Notes: generated by a model from the letters alone, not told the origin. A stretch of 64,000 nt of DNA from JAAELZ01 sp965237485 (GCA_965237485.1 CBDEFQ010000006.1:558001-622000); one strand, 5' to 3'; counted from the stretch's first letter, positions 46,283-56,629 are shown. Numbers and translations are program-made.

Positions 46283-47089
46283 ATGTTGTTCTATCAATTT
46301 GAAACAGGTCCAGGGCATCCATTTTTTCTTATAACGGGGCCTTGTGTGATCGAATCACTTGATTTGGCTCTGAGCACCGCCAGCGAATTGAAAGCAATCA
46401 CTGACAAACTGGATATTCCATTTTTGTATAAGTCATCGTTTGATAAAGCCAATCGTACTTCGATTAACTCAAAGCGTGGTCCCGGCCGTGATGAAGGCTT
46501 ACGAATATTGCAAACCGTGCGTGAGCAAATTGGCTGTTCAGTGTTGACAGATGTACATAACCTCGACGACGTTAAGGCAGCCAGTGAAGTGGTGGACGCG
46601 ATTCAAACTCCAGCGTTTTTATGTAGGCAAACTGACCTTATAGAAGCGGTGGCAACTAGCGGCACTCCAGTCAATATTAAAAAAGGTCAATTTCTGTCTG
46701 GCCCTGAAATGGCGCATGTTGTTGCCAAAGCCAAAGCAGCCAATCCTGAAGCATCCATTGCAGTTTGTGAGCGCGGTAATAGTTTTGGTTATAACAACTT
46801 AGTGGTGGATATGCGCAATTTAGAAATCATGCGCGAAACCGGTTGCCCGGTAGTATTTGATGCCACGCATTCCGTGCAACTCCCGGGCGGCGCTAACGGT
46901 AAGTCTGGGGGGCAAAGGGAGTTTGTGCCTGTGTTATCGCGCGCCGCTGTGGCGGTTGGTGTAGATGGTTTATTTATGGAAACCCATCCCGACCCAGAAC
47001 ATGCTTGGAGTGATGGAGCTAATGCTTGGCCGTTAGATAAGATGGAAACCTTATTGACACAACTGTTAGCACTACATCAAGTTAGTTAG
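46283..47089 (+). CDS. kdsA: 3-deoxy-D-manno-octulosonate 8-phosphate synthase
   Basis: The 268-residue enzyme condenses PEP with arabinose 5-phosphate to make KDO8P, the first step of the inner-core sugar of lipopolysaccharide. Signatures are FLITGPCVIES, YKSSFDKANRTS, TPAFLCRQTDL and CERGNSFGYNNLVVDMR; the family size is 270-284. The presence of an LPS pathway gene confirms a Gram-negative envelope. It is coupled to pyrG. Confidence 0.96.
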   Translation: MLFYQFETGPGHPFFLITGPCVIESLDLALSTASELKAITDKLDIPFLYKSSFDKANRTSINSKRGPGRDEGLRILQTVREQIGCSVLTDVHNLDDVKAASEVVDAIQTPAFLCRQTDLIEAVATSGTPVNIKKGQFLSGPEMAHVVAKAKAANPEASIAVCERGNSFGYNNLVVDMRNLEIMRETGCPVVFDATHSVQLPGGANGKSGGQREFVPVLSRAAVAVGVDGLFMETHPDPEHAWSDGANAWPLDKMETLLTQLLALHQVS

Positions 47090-47273
47090 GTATTTCGCAG
47101 ATTCTGGGCTATAAATCCTTTTTATGGTTTGCAGAAGTAATATTGAATAGTTAAATCCATTTTAATACCATAGAGTCAATAGTTAAATAAATGGTGCACT
47201 TAAACGGTTTTTTGAGCCTCATGCGGGCTACACTCGCGCACTGAAAATTTCATCTTTTTACCGGTAACCTACC

Positions 47274-48527
47274 ATGTTTAAAAAAAGCGATAACATAGCA
47301 GATTTCGATACGGACTTATGGGCAGCAATGCAACTCGAGACCCAACGCCAAGAAGAGCACATCGAATTAATTGCTTCGGAAAATTACACCAGCCAACGTG
47401 TTATGCAAGTGCAGGGCTCTGACCTGACCAATAAGTATGCTGAGGGCTACCCCGGTAAGCGCTATTACGGTGGTTGTGAAAATGTAGACACAGCTGAGTC
47501 TTTAGCGATTTCACGTATAAAAGAACTATTTGGCGCTGATTATGCAAACGTTCAGCCTCATTCGGGCTCTCAAGCCAATGCAGGCGTTTTCTTGGCACTG
47601 ATGGAACCGGGTGATACGCTACTGGGTATGAGCTTGGCGCATGGCGGGCACTTAACGCATGGCTCGCATGTAAACTTCTCGGGTAAAATCTACAATGCGG
47701 TGCAGTACGGTTTGAACGAAGCAACCGGCGAAGTTGATTACGACCAAGTTCAAGTGCTCGCTACAGAACATAAGCCAAAGATGATTATTGCGGGGTTCTC
47801 AGCCTATTCACGTATCATGGATTGGCAGCGTTTTCGTGATATAGCTGATTCCGTTGGCGCTTATTTGTTTGTAGACATGGCGCACGTCGCTGGATTGGTT
47901 GCGACAGGTCTATACCCAAGCCCGGTGCAAATCGCTGACGTTACGACCACAACAACACATAAGACACTACGTGGTCCGCGCGGTGGCTTGATTTTGGCTA
48001 AGAAAAACCCAGATATTGAGAAAAAGCTTAATGCCAGTATCTTCCCGGGCATTCAAGGTGGCCCATTAATGCACGTTATCGCTGCCAAGGCAGTCGCATT
48101 TAAGGAAGCCTTACAGCCAGAATTTGCACAATACCAAAAGCAAGTTGTTGTGAATGCGCAAGCCATGGCTAACGCGTTTATTGAACGCGGCTATAAAGTG
48201 GTTTCGGGCGGTACAGACAACCACTTATTCCTATTAGATTTGGTTGATAAAGACATTACCGGAAAGGATGCGGATGCAGCACTAGGGCGAGCTAACATTA
48301 CCGTTAATAAAAACGCGGTACCTAATGACCCACGTTCACCTTTTGTGACGAGCGGCTTACGTTTAGGTTCTCCCGCTATCACTACTCGTGGTTTTAAAGA
48401 AGAACAAGTAGAGCAAATGGTAGGGTGGATGTGCGAAGTGTTGGAGAATATCGACGACGATGACACCATTAACCGCATTAAAGGCCAAGTAACTGCTTTA
48501 TGTAAGCGATTCCCAGTTTACGCATAG
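47274..48527 (+). CDS. glyA: Serine hydroxymethyltransferase
   Basis: The 417-residue PLP enzyme interconverts serine and glycine with tetrahydrofolate. The PLP lysine lies in TTTTHKTLRGPRGG, and LIASENYTSQRVMQVQGS and FPGIQGGPLMH are conserved. Length matches E. coli (417). It has its own 184-bp upstream spacer without a recognised riboswitch, and a strong terminator follows. Confidence 0.97.
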   Translation: MFKKSDNIADFDTDLWAAMQLETQRQEEHIELIASENYTSQRVMQVQGSDLTNKYAEGYPGKRYYGGCENVDTAESLAISRIKELFGADYANVQPHSGSQANAGVFLALMEPGDTLLGMSLAHGGHLTHGSHVNFSGKIYNAVQYGLNEATGEVDYDQVQVLATEHKPKMIIAGFSAYSRIMDWQRFRDIADSVGAYLFVDMAHVAGLVATGLYPSPVQIADVTTTTTHKTLRGPRGGLILAKKNPDIEKKLNASIFPGIQGGPLMHVIAAKAVAFKEALQPEFAQYQKQVVVNAQAMANAFIERGYKVVSGGTDNHLFLLDLVDKDITGKDADAALGRANITVNKNAVPNDPRSPFVTSGLRLGSPAITTRGFKEEQVEQMVGWMCEVLENIDDDDTINRIKGQVTALCKRFPVYA

Positions 48528-48548
48528 GTTACTACACAGCATGTAAGA

Positions 48549-48580
48549 CCTACCCCGTCTGTGACGGCGGTGGGTTTTTT
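48549..48580 (+). terminator. Intrinsic terminator after glyA
   Basis: The stem CCTACC.CCGTC / GACG.GGTGGG with a TGTG loop is followed by six T. It starts about 20 bp after the glyA stop. It is the clearest terminator of the window. Confidence 0.8.
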
Positions 48581-48623
48581 ATTGCCTGCTTGTTATTCAG
48601 CCGCTGACTAGTGTAGGAATAAA

Positions 48624-48757
48624 CTAGCGTCGGCACCTTATCGCCAGAATTATAAATACTGCTACGCCTATCGCAAGCAGTGTCATGCTGTCTAATCGAG
48701 GGATGCCACGCCATATAGCAGCGTGCAATATAGAATTTAATACTTGGTCAATTAAGG
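48624..48757 (-). pseudogene. Small one-helix membrane protein ORF, split by IS21
   Basis: On the minus strand an open stretch encodes a basic, hydrophobic tail (RGIPRLDSMTLLAIGVA then VFIILAIRCRR) ending at 48624. Its upstream end is the IS21 boundary. If IS21 and one TAAGG copy are removed, the frame joins an ATG at 51525-51527 (Met-Asp-Ser...), giving a complete 46-residue protein with one membrane helix and an Arg-rich end. It is convergent with glyA. No family was recognised. The reconstruction depends on the IS21 target duplication being correct. Confidence 0.45.
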
Positions 48758-48827
48758 TGCGTATTTTTACAACCGTGGCCACTTGCACCAAGCCTTCAAA
48801 CGGTCAAGTGATTTTAACGTAAAGTGG

Positions 48828-49574
48828 CTACACTTTGCTCTGTTGTGACTGGATTTTTCTCATCGATTCCCCCTCTAATTGTATTTTGTGCGCGTTGTGT
48901 AATAAGCGATCCAGAATCGCATCAGCCAAAGTGGCTTCACCAATCGCATCATGCCAATGTTGTGTGGGCAATTGACTGGTGATTAAGGTGGCACCATTAC
49001 CGTGGCGATCTTCTATTATTTCTAATCGGTCATTACGGTTTTGCTGAGTCAGTGTATCCAAGCCCCAGTCATCGATAATCAATAGTTTGATTTTTGCTAT
49101 TTGTGCCAGTAGCTTGGTGTAACTGCCATCACCATGGCTCAAGGTCATTGCTTCAAATAAGCGGCTAGCACGAATATATTTTGTGCTAATGCCGTGCTCA
49201 CAAGCCGCTTGTCCTAACACACAGGCCAAGAAGGTTTTGCCGGTGCCTGTAGGGCCCTGGATGATGACATTGCGGCTTTTGTTTACCCCGTCTAGGGCCA
49301 GTAACTGCGCTACCGTGTCTTTGTGTAAACCTCGTCTAGTTCGGTAATCGATGTCGTCTGCTTGGGCACGATATCGTAACTTCGCTTGCTTGAGTAAACG
49401 CGTGACTTTGCGGTTATCCCGCACGGTGGCCTCGTGGTTTACGAGCAAACTGAGTCGTTCGATAAAGCCCAGCTCATCATAAGTGTTAGGTGGGTCGAAC
49501 TGATAGCACAGTTGCTCGGCCATGCCCGTTAGGCGTAATTCATTCAGTTGGGTAAGGGTTTGTTGTGGAGTCAT
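48828..49574 (-). CDS. istB: IS21-type IstB ATP-binding helper
   Basis: The AAA+ protein has Walker A (GPTGTGKTFLA) and Walker B (LLIIDDWGLD), and ends KIQSQQSK. The family is about 250 residues and begins MTPQQTLTQLNELRLTGM, so I start at about 49574 rather than at the longer upstream start, which overlaps istA. IstB assists IstA in target selection. It appears intact. Confidence 0.85.
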   Translation of the reverse strand: MTPQQTLTQLNELRLTGMAEQLCYQFDPPNTYDELGFIERLSLLVNHEATVRDNRKVTRLLKQAKLRYRAQADDIDYRTRRGLHKDTVAQLLALDGVNKSRNVIIQGPTGTGKTFLACVLGQAACEHGISTKYIRASRLFEAMTLSHGDGSYTKLLAQIAKIKLLIIDDWGLDTLTQQNRNDRLEIIEDRHGNGATLITSQLPTQHWHDAIGEATLADAILDRLLHNAHKIQLEGESMRKIQSQQSKV

Positions 49575-49611
49575 AGTATTTTCCTGTTGGTTATAGATGA
49601 AATGGTTTGGG

Positions 49612-51328
49612 TTAATGGTAGTAATCGGCTCCGCGCACATTGGCATGGGTGCTTGGCAAAGTCTGTTGCTTATCGGGTTCGGTAGGTAGCTTGTCGAGAC
49701 GGGTTTGTAGTATTGATGCAAGGTGTTTGTAATGCAGGCCGCCAATCTTCTCTGCGCGTAAACAGGCATTCTCTAAACGCGTCTTGCCGTATTTCTTGGC
49801 AAGGTTAAGAATGCCCAAACAAGCACGATAACCATGTTCTGGATGGGGGCGATTTTCTAATTGATAATGCACCACGCGCTCTGTCGCCGCACCGACCTGA
49901 CTTGCCCAATTAAGAAACCGACCAAGCGTCCACTCTTGGTGTTTAGCATGAGCTTTAGGCATGTGAGCGACATGGGTTGTGTGTCCGCCTTGGCCCATTG
50001 CTCGCGGATGTTGCGCGACACCCTTGCCTTGGTAGAACACATCAATACAGTGCTCGCCCACGTGTAACATTACTGCCTCGCCGCGCAATTGATAGGGAAC
50101 CGAGTAATGATGTCCATCATAGCTAACGTGATAATCGATGTGCGCCCGTGCTTTTACTACATGGCGATAGCTATAAGGCGTGCCAGGCAATGATTTAAGA
50201 GCAGGCTTATCAATTGATTCAAACTGTGAGCGGCGAGAACCCGGGCGTTGTTTAAAGGGGCGATTGTTTAGATCATCTAGCAATCCTCGAATAGCTTGAT
50301 TAGCCTCATCCAAACTAAACAATTGCAGCTTGCGCAGCCGCATCATGATCCAGCGTTCGACAATCTGTACGCCCACCTCGGCTTTAGATTTATCCTTAGG
50401 CTTATAAGGTCTGGCAGGCATCACCGCCACACCGTAATAGGCGGCTAATTGTGCATAGCTGGGGTTGAGTTCGGGGTCATAACGACCGGCTTTAGAAACA
50501 GCACTCTTGAGGTTATCGGGCACCACTGTTTGAGTAACACCGCCATAAAATTCAAAGGCGCGAACGTGTGAGCCTATCCAGTCAGGCAAGCTCTGTGTCC
50601 ATGTGGCCTCGGCGTAGGTATAGGAACTGACTCCGAGCACTGAAACGAATACTTGGGCAGGGCGTGCTTCACCCGTACGAGCATCAATAATACCTAAGGT
50701 TAAACCAGCATAATCAACAAACAGTTTATCTCCAGCAATATGAGTCTGGCGCATCGAGATTCTTTGCTTCTTGCGCCACTGACCGAACAACACCGTGAAG
50801 CGAGAATAGCTGTAATGGTTGACTGGATGATGCTCGGCGTATTCTTCCCACAGTAATTGGCGAGTCATCCCTTTACCCTAGATAAATCAGTTAAAACACG
50901 AAAGTCCATGCAAGCTCTTGATGCACCTGGCAAAATCAAAAAAAACCTTATCACCAATAAGGTGACCGCGACTTTTTTGATTTCACTATGCACTTCAATT
51001 GCTTACATGTCTTTTCCGCGTTTAACTGATTTATCTAGGTTTACGAGACAGTTCAACTGATATTTGTGCAAAGTCTGGCTCACACAATAAAGCAGTGGCA
51101 GGGGCCTCTGCATTTGGGCGGCTTTAATATCGCCTGCAGCTGTTGTTCATCCATGCCTGCTGGCAGGGGCCAGCTTAATTGGGCATTTGTTGCTCTGACG
51201 AGATATTTGGATACGGCACTGCGTGACAGGTTTAAGCTGAGCGCGATTTTACGGGAGGATAGTTGCGCCTCATAGTGCAAGCGCAGAATGTCTTTGAGTT
51301 TTAACATAGTGACCTTCTTGGGTTTCAT
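49612..51328 (-). pseudogene. istA: IS21-type IstA transposase, broken
   Basis: The C-terminal piece (50868-49612) has the integrase core (KLFVDYAGLTLG, VPDNLKSAV, KAEVGVQIVERWIM). The N-terminal piece (51328-51080) has the HTH (SSRKIALSLNLSRSAVSKYL). Between them are the 163-bp MITE (50877-51039), which interrupts the frame after LSRK, and a frameshift near 51116-51118. In that GGG one G removed restores KPPNAEAPATALLCEPDFAQ. Two lesions make the gene inactive. Confidence 0.85.
50877..51039. mobile_element. 163-bp MITE inside istA
   Basis: The element has 19-bp perfect terminal inverted repeats (CCTAGATAAATCAGTTAAA at 50877-50895 and its complement at 51021-51039), flanked by TTTAC on both sides (50872-50876 and 51040-51044). 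Inner sequences also pair over most of the length, and a central ACCTTAT..ATAAGGT hairpin forms the tip. It has no coding capacity. It must have been mobilised by a transposase encoded elsewhere. Confidence 0.85.
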
Positions 51329-51603
51329 AGCTGTTCCAATACAAATAAAAGAACGGCAGGTTAACGGTTATAGTGTTAACCGCAAGAAGGCTGTGGAGGA
51401 ATTTTACGGAAGCGAAAAAGTGTCCGCGCTTCGATAAAAATCAGTGGCCACGGTTGGTAAAATTAGGTGGCCTCGCTACGTAAAATTAACTGGCCACGGT
51501 TGGTAAAAATATGCATAAGGAATCCATCGATTTATTTATCGCATGTTAAAAGGGATAATAAGGAGACCTTTGTCCTCACTATAAACTCCCATTTTACCTA
51601 ATC

Positions 51604-52398
51604 ATGGCCCGAAAAAGAAATGATCCTGTTGTTGCGCTCTCTGAGCCGTCTTTGGCGCATGACGGACGCGGGGTGATTCGCCATAACCAGCGAGTTTATT
51701 TTGTGCCAGGAGTGCTGCCCGAAGAAGAGGTGTTATTTACGCCATTTCATAAACAGCGAGGCAGTTATGCTGGCCGTTTAGAGGAAATTCATAAAGCCAA
51801 TCCTGATCGAGTCGACCCGCCGTGTGAGTATTTTGGAGTGTGCGGCGGCTGTGCTACCCAACACCTAGCACCATCAGCGCAGCTTAAGTTTAAAGCGCAA
51901 ACCTTGATAGATAACCTACAACGTATAGGGCAGGTAACGCCAGAGAAGTGGTTAGAACCGATAACGGCTGACTGGACGCACTACCGCCGTAAGGCGCGAC
52001 TAGGCGTGAAATTTGTGCCAAAAAAAGGCGGGGTGCTGGTGGGTTTTAGAGAGAAGGGCACCGCGTATCTAACCTCGCTTAAGTCATGTATAACGCTTGA
52101 TAAGCGCATTTCAGATTTGTTGCCGGGCTTGCACGAACTAATTGAAAGTCTAAGTGCGCCCAACCGTATTCCGCAAATAGAGGTGGCGGCTGCCGAGGAG
52201 TCGGTGGCGTTAGTGATTCGTAACTTAGAAGCCATGACACCAGAGGATATGGCTAAGTTAACGCACTTTGCGAAACAGCGCGAGGTACAAGTATTGCTGC
52301 AACCTGCAGGACCTGATTCTATTTTTCCAGTGTGGCCAGCGCAACTGAAGGTATTATACTACCTCATACCAGAATTTGATTTAAAACTAGAATTTAGG
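51604..52398 (+). pseudogene. rlmD: 23S rRNA m5U1939 methyltransferase RlmD, segment 1
   Basis: The first 265 codons of RlmD are intact: the TRAM-domain start and the [4Fe-4S] cysteines (CEYFGVCGGCATQHL). The native frame reads up to EFR at 52398, where an IS4-like element begins. Segments 2 and 3 lie beyond two IS copies. Together the three give about 443 residues against 433 in E. coli. RlmD methylates U1939 of 23S rRNA; the gene cannot make enzyme in this state. Confidence 0.9.
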
Positions 52399-53842
52399 CA
52401 GAAATTCCCGCCTACCAAGATTTAGCCCAAATCGTCGTTAGCTTTGTCTCGCTGAGTTTGATGCAGGGTCTAATCTCTGTCCAGCTGTCGCTAGCTCATT
52501 GTCTCGGCTGATGTTTATACCCTGAAAACCTCGCCTCCAGCACCTGACCAAATAGCTTGCAACAGCATTGCTGAATCTGATCAACTAGAAACGCCAGCAT
52601 CATCAAGTAAGCAAACACCGTCGCTAGGTGCTGTTTGCCATGACCAAAGTTATGCTCGAAGTGATAGCCAAGGGTTTTTCAGGGTGTTGAAGGTTTCATT
52701 CTCAATGCGCCAACGAGCGCGGCCGCCGCGCATTAGCGTCATCATATTGTCAGAGGTGATTTCAATATCCGTCACCCACGAGAAGTGCTGTGTTTTACCC
52801 GATGCTTTGGTTTCCCAGTATTCCAAGAAATTGATCTGCATCTGGAAATTCGCATCATTAAGCGGCACTTGATTACAGTATCGAAAACAATGATGCACCC
52901 CTTTGGAATCTATGAGTTCCACTGTTTTTGTGGCTTTTGTGTGACTCACCCAGTCAAATAGAAACCCATGGTCACTTTGTTTTGCGCCTAGAATAAAACG
53001 CATGTCCAGTGACTTAAGTCATTCAATATGAGGGCCATTAGACGACAAACCATCCTCTACGACCACCAGCTTTAAATGAGGGTGTTCCCTGCGAATGTCT
53101 TTGAACAAACGCTTGGCTGCATTACGTTCACAGTCATTCTTGGCCTCGCCATCTTGCTTCAAGATCGCCTCGGGTGCCAATGTAAATACCTCAGACTGAT
53201 CAGGATGCACCAATACCGCCGCCAGCAATTGATGATAATACGTGATCTGACCATTGCGATGATGCTTTTCACAGCACTGCTTGCAATGCACCTGCTTGGA
53301 TGAGAAGTAACCTGTCCCATCCACCGATAGTAGATAGTGCTCATCCATAAACTCCATACCTTCTAAACCCTTGCCGCGTTGAAGATTGGCAAAGATACGG
53401 GTAAAGGCTTGGCGTAATAGTGCAGGGTCAACATTGTCTAGCCGCTCACGTAATGTCGTATCACAAGGGGCTTTCTTAATCCCGTATAAGCTGCGTAAAT
53501 TAGCTTGGATGGTTTGCTTATCTTGGTCGAACTGAAGTAATGAGGGATACTTCAACCCGAAAATAGCCATCCCTGACATCAGACAATCTGCTAGAGAAAT
53601 ATCATTACGGGCGTGGCATGAATCTGTAGCTTCTATCTGACTAAACACTTGCCTAATCGACTTGAGTAATCCCGGCGCGCTGAGGTGTTTACGAAGTAGA
53701 GGTTTAGCCATGGTTCTTCAACTCTAATCTGTGAAATTGGCTGTATCATACTGTATCCTCGGAATAGTTTACGAAAACTATTTTTTCAGAACCCCTGTAA
53801 CCCGCTTGTTTGCTTGGTTTGTTAATTGGGCGGGAATTGCTG
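52399..53842 (-). mobile_element. IS4-like element in rlmD
   Basis: The 1444-bp insert is flanked by a 9-bp duplication GAATTTAGG (52390-52398 and 53843-53851). Its 14-bp terminal inverted repeats are CAGAAATTCCCGCC and CAGCAATTCCCGCC. A nine-base duplication fits the IS4 group. The transposase is broken, so the copy is dead unless helped in trans. Confidence 0.9.
52496..53711 (-). pseudogene. IS4-like transposase with nonsense and frameshift
   Basis: The gene would encode about 405 residues. An in-frame TGA at 53019-53021 separates LSSNGPHIE from LKSLDMRFIL. A frameshift lies at 52672-52674 (one extra base in a GGG of the plus strand). Correcting it gives FNTLKNLGYHFEHNFGHGK and a C-terminus ending at 52496. 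The catalytic region contains LLSVDGTGYFSS and NDCERNAAKRL. Both changes are inactivating. Confidence 0.8.
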
Positions 53843-53851
53843 GAATTTAGG

Positions 53852-54110
53852 CCCAGTGACTTTATTCAGGTCAATGAGCCGATGAACCAAAAGATGGTGA
53901 GTTTGGCAGCAGCCTACCTTGCGCTTAAGCCAGATGACAAAGTGTTAGATTTGTTCTGTGGTTTGGGAAACTTTAGCTTGGCTTTGGCGCGCATCGGCGC
54001 CAGCGTAGTAGGTGTTGAAGGAGAGCAAGCCATGGTGGCCCAAGCTGAGCATAATGCCCGTTTGAACAGTATTGATAACGCACAATTCTTAACAACTAAT
54101 TTGCACTTAG
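53852..54110 (+). pseudogene. rlmD: RlmD, segment 2
   Basis: After the second GAATTTAGG copy the frame continues with PSDFIQVNEPMN, then the AdoMet-binding motif LDLFCGLGNFSLALAR. It runs to about NAQFLTTNLHLE, where the IS256-like element begins. The frame matches segment 1 across the IS4-like element. Confidence 0.88.
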
Positions 54111-55328
54111 AGATTATGCAACATTTGGTATGGACTTTTTGTCTGGCAAGTTGACTCATTGTCGTTCCACACGATATATCGATGATTAGCATTAGCCCAT
54201 CGTCGTCAATTTCAATCAGAATGGCACTGACTAATCGTAACCAAGCCTCTCGGTTAGGAAAGACTCTGACCAAGCGGGTTCGCCGCTTAAGTTCTTGTTG
54301 AACCGTCCGTTCAATGCGGTTGGAGGTTCGCATTTTCTTTTGGTGTCTATCTGGCAAGGCAAACACATTTAACCCTTCAGGCACATTGTTTTCTAGCCAC
54401 TGCGCCAAGTGAGCATGCTTTTCCTGGTACTGGCTCACAAGGACTTTTAGATTAACCTGAGCAGCTGCCATATTGGGTGCATTCCAAACACTACGCAGCT
54501 CACCACCAATGCGCTGCTTGATCTTGTGATTGGGGGCATGATGCATTGCATTCTGCGCCAGATGAAACTGGCAACGCTGCCAAGGTATACCTGGGAACAC
54601 TGCCTTTCTAGCGGCTTTTAAGCCACGGTGATCATCACTGACAATAAACTCAATACCATGTATGCCCCGGTCAACCAAGCCTTTGAGGAACGCTCGCCAG
54701 TTAACCTCGGCTTCATTAAGCGCCATTGCCGTTCCTAATACGCAACGCCGTCCACAAGGCAATACACCCACCGCACTCAACACCGCCATATCAATCACTT
54801 GGTGGCCCTCACGCACCTTTTCATAACGCGCATCAAGGATTAGGTAAGAGACTTTACCCAACGGACGATCACGCCAGACTTTTAACGCCTCATCCATGCT
54901 CTGGTTAGCCCGTGAGACCGGTGTAGAGGAGATGCTTTCAATACCCATGCTCTGCATGACTTTTTCGACTCGGCGCGTGCTAACGCCCGTCACGTACATT
55001 TCAGCAACGGTCAGCAGCATCGCACGTTGGCTGCGTAAGCCGCGTTCTAGCGATTGAGGGTAAAAAGGTTCATCAACGTGTTTAGCGGTCTTTGGGATAC
55101 GCAGATTGAGCGTACCGGCTTGCGTATCGATACGCTTATCCTGGTAGCCATGGGCAAAACCTGGCCGGTCTTGACTATGCTCATAGTGTGATGCGCCTGG
55201 AAACGGCTCTCTTTCAATCTTCATCGCCTCATTGAGCAGTGCGGTGAGCACGGGGCGCATGGCATCGGGGCCTTCTGAGATGTGTGTTCCACTACTACGT
55301 CAAATACGTTATTGTTTGATTGGGTCAT
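54107..55328 (-). pseudogene. IS256-type transposase, twice frameshifted
   Basis: The main open part (55260 to about 54200) has the MULE/Mutator core (KVSYLILDARYEKVREG, SDDHRGLKAARKAVFPG, QRCQFHLAQNA) and the Glu region (TSNRIERTVQQELKRRT). The true start is the ATG at 55328. A GT-repeat change near 55281-55286 shifts its first 20 codons. Near 54199 one T/A is missing, so the usual C-terminus (DDDWANANHRYIVW) lies in another frame. Whether it can still act is doubtful. Confidence 0.75.
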
Positions 55329-55504
55329 TTGGGTGTCTCCAGTATGTTAATTGCTTAAAACAGGGAACGCACAAATGGCTCAACTTACAAGACACCAAGA
55401 TAGAAAATTTGAATAAATCAAAAATTCGAAAAAAATCCCCCTAGGGGGAAAAGGCCATACTGCTCTATCTAATATAAAAGTCCATACCTGAAGTTACAGT
55501 ATCC
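54111..55504 (-). mobile_element. IS256-family (Mutator-type) element in rlmD
   Basis: Inverted ends share the core GGTATGGACTTTT (54127-54139 and 55476-55488), and the pairing weakly extends to the outer 16 bases. I place the limits at about 54111 and 55504. An exact target duplication is not seen, and rlmD around the ends shows similar but not identical LHLE/IHLE codons. The outer 25 bases of the right end recur at 7401-7425. Confidence 0.8.
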
Positions 55505-55779
55505 ACCTCGAAGGGGCCGAAAAAAGCTTGCCTGCATCGGGTTTTAATAAACTGTTGCTAGATCCACCGCGTTCTGGCGCGCAGCTTATTGTGAGTGAGT
55601 ATGTGCCGATACTTAAACCGCAGCGCATTGTTTATGTCTCTTGCAACCCCGCTACTTTGGCGAGAGATGCCAATATCTTAGTTAATCAACAAGGTTATAA
55701 GCTGTTTAGCGCGGGTGCAATTGATATGTTTCCGCATACCGCGCACGTTGAATCAATTGCCGTGTTTGAGCTAGCGTAA
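55505..55779 (+). pseudogene. rlmD: RlmD, segment 3
   Basis: This segment encodes LLLDPPRSGA, the catalytic-Cys motif YVSCNPATLARD and the end MFPHTAHVESIAVFEL. Frame 1 is open from 55501 and joins GAEKSLPASGF to segment 2. Without start or AdoMet site it cannot work alone. Confidence 0.88.
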
Positions 55780-55892
55780 GTTTAAATAAGGTATGTCCAA
55801 GCTAGTGTCGTGTATTATAATAGATCGTATATATCAGAGCCTCCCAAACGATCCAAGAAAAGGCACAGCCCACCGTGAATGGTGTTCCCTTA

Positions 55893-56360
55893 TCAAGGGC
55901 TGTAACGCAATTGGTCGTCTTGACGCAGTACAGATGATACGGCGAGGGCTGCAGATGCCCCGAAAATTGCCACAGAACTTCCCGAAAGCAGGCCAAACCG
56001 TAAGCTGCGCCCGAATATTTTTTAGACAACGACGCCAACACAAATAATCATCACGATTAAGCCAAGAACCGCCAAAACCGGGGTTGCTCCTAAACTAGAT
56101 AAGTCTGCGAAAGTAATGCGTACGCCCAGCAACGCAATGCCAATTTTAAGCAAACGCTTAGCCGCGAAATCAATTCCCGGCTCGCACTTAGGGGCCTCGG
56201 TTAAAAAATGAAAGGCAATGCCAATTAATAAAGCAAACAACATCACGGGTGCCCCGTAGTGTTCCGACAAAAACGTGGCCGTCGCTGCAATTACAAACGC
56301 AACCAAAATACCGGGGTAGTATTGAAACCAAGCCTTTTTGGCAGTTTGCTGCAAGTCCAT
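55893..56360 (-). pseudogene. YeiH-type (UPF0324/PSE) exporter, truncated and frameshifted
   Basis: The first 110 residues (PGILVAFVIAATATFLSEHYG and LLKIGIALLGVRITFADL) match the YeiH putative sulfate exporter family, ending at 56022. The next family segments appear in other frames: SLSKKYSGAAYGL and SGSSVAIFGASAALAVSSVL. This implies at least two indels near 56030 and 55990. The C-terminal half of the transporter is missing before rlmD segment 3. It is a decayed gene. Confidence 0.75.
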
Positions 56361-56366
56361 ATTCAA

Positions 56367-56629
56367 ATAGGGCGAGAATAAGAATAAGACTTCATTATAA
56401 AGACGCTAGCTCACGCAGACTATTCTCATTTTTCTATAGGGGTATAGGGCGATATACCTGTGCTGACTCATGAAATGGTTCCGCATTCAGCACAAAATCC
56501 CTAGATAGGAATGTGAAGCAGTATTAGCCTAGATCACAAGGTGAGGTAGCGATAGAGAGTATTGTGTTCTTTTAAGCTAAAGATAAAGTGTCGCGTCGAT
56601 CAATTGAGCCCACTGCCCGTTTCAGGCAG
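56367..56629. other. Spacer upstream of yeiH with no gene
   Basis: These 260 bp hold no convincing ORF. A weak hairpin CCACTGCC..GGCAGT occurs near 56609-56632, perhaps a terminator for the adjacent minus-strand hydrolase gene. Nothing else was recognised. Confidence 0.4.

Larger units (their letters stand above)
48758..51515 (-). mobile_element. IS21-family element (istA/istB), carrying a nested MITE
   Basis: The 2758-bp element is flanked by TAAGG duplications (48753-48757 and 51516-51520). Its ends begin TGC(G/A)TATTTTTAC and carry several internal GTGGCCAC-type repeats, as IS21 ends do. It encodes IstA (broken) and IstB (intact). A 163-bp palindromic MITE with its own 5-bp duplication sits inside istA. 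The element can no longer make a full IstA, so it is probably not self-mobile. Confidence 0.9.

Noticed and set aside
47090..47273. Glycine or ZTP riboswitch before glyA
   Set aside because: No conserved riboswitch core could be recognised in this AT-rich spacer.
48549..48580. The hairpin after glyA as a small RNA or attenuator
   Set aside because: Its position right after the stop and the T-run fit an ordinary terminator.
53914..54107. The last part of the long minus ORF as transposase sequence
   Set aside because: It reads the opposite strand of rlmD segment 2; the real transposase ends at the IS boundary.
55793..56047. Plus-strand ORF downstream of rlmD
   Set aside because: It is antisense to the recognisable YeiH family fragments on the minus strand and has no family features of its own.
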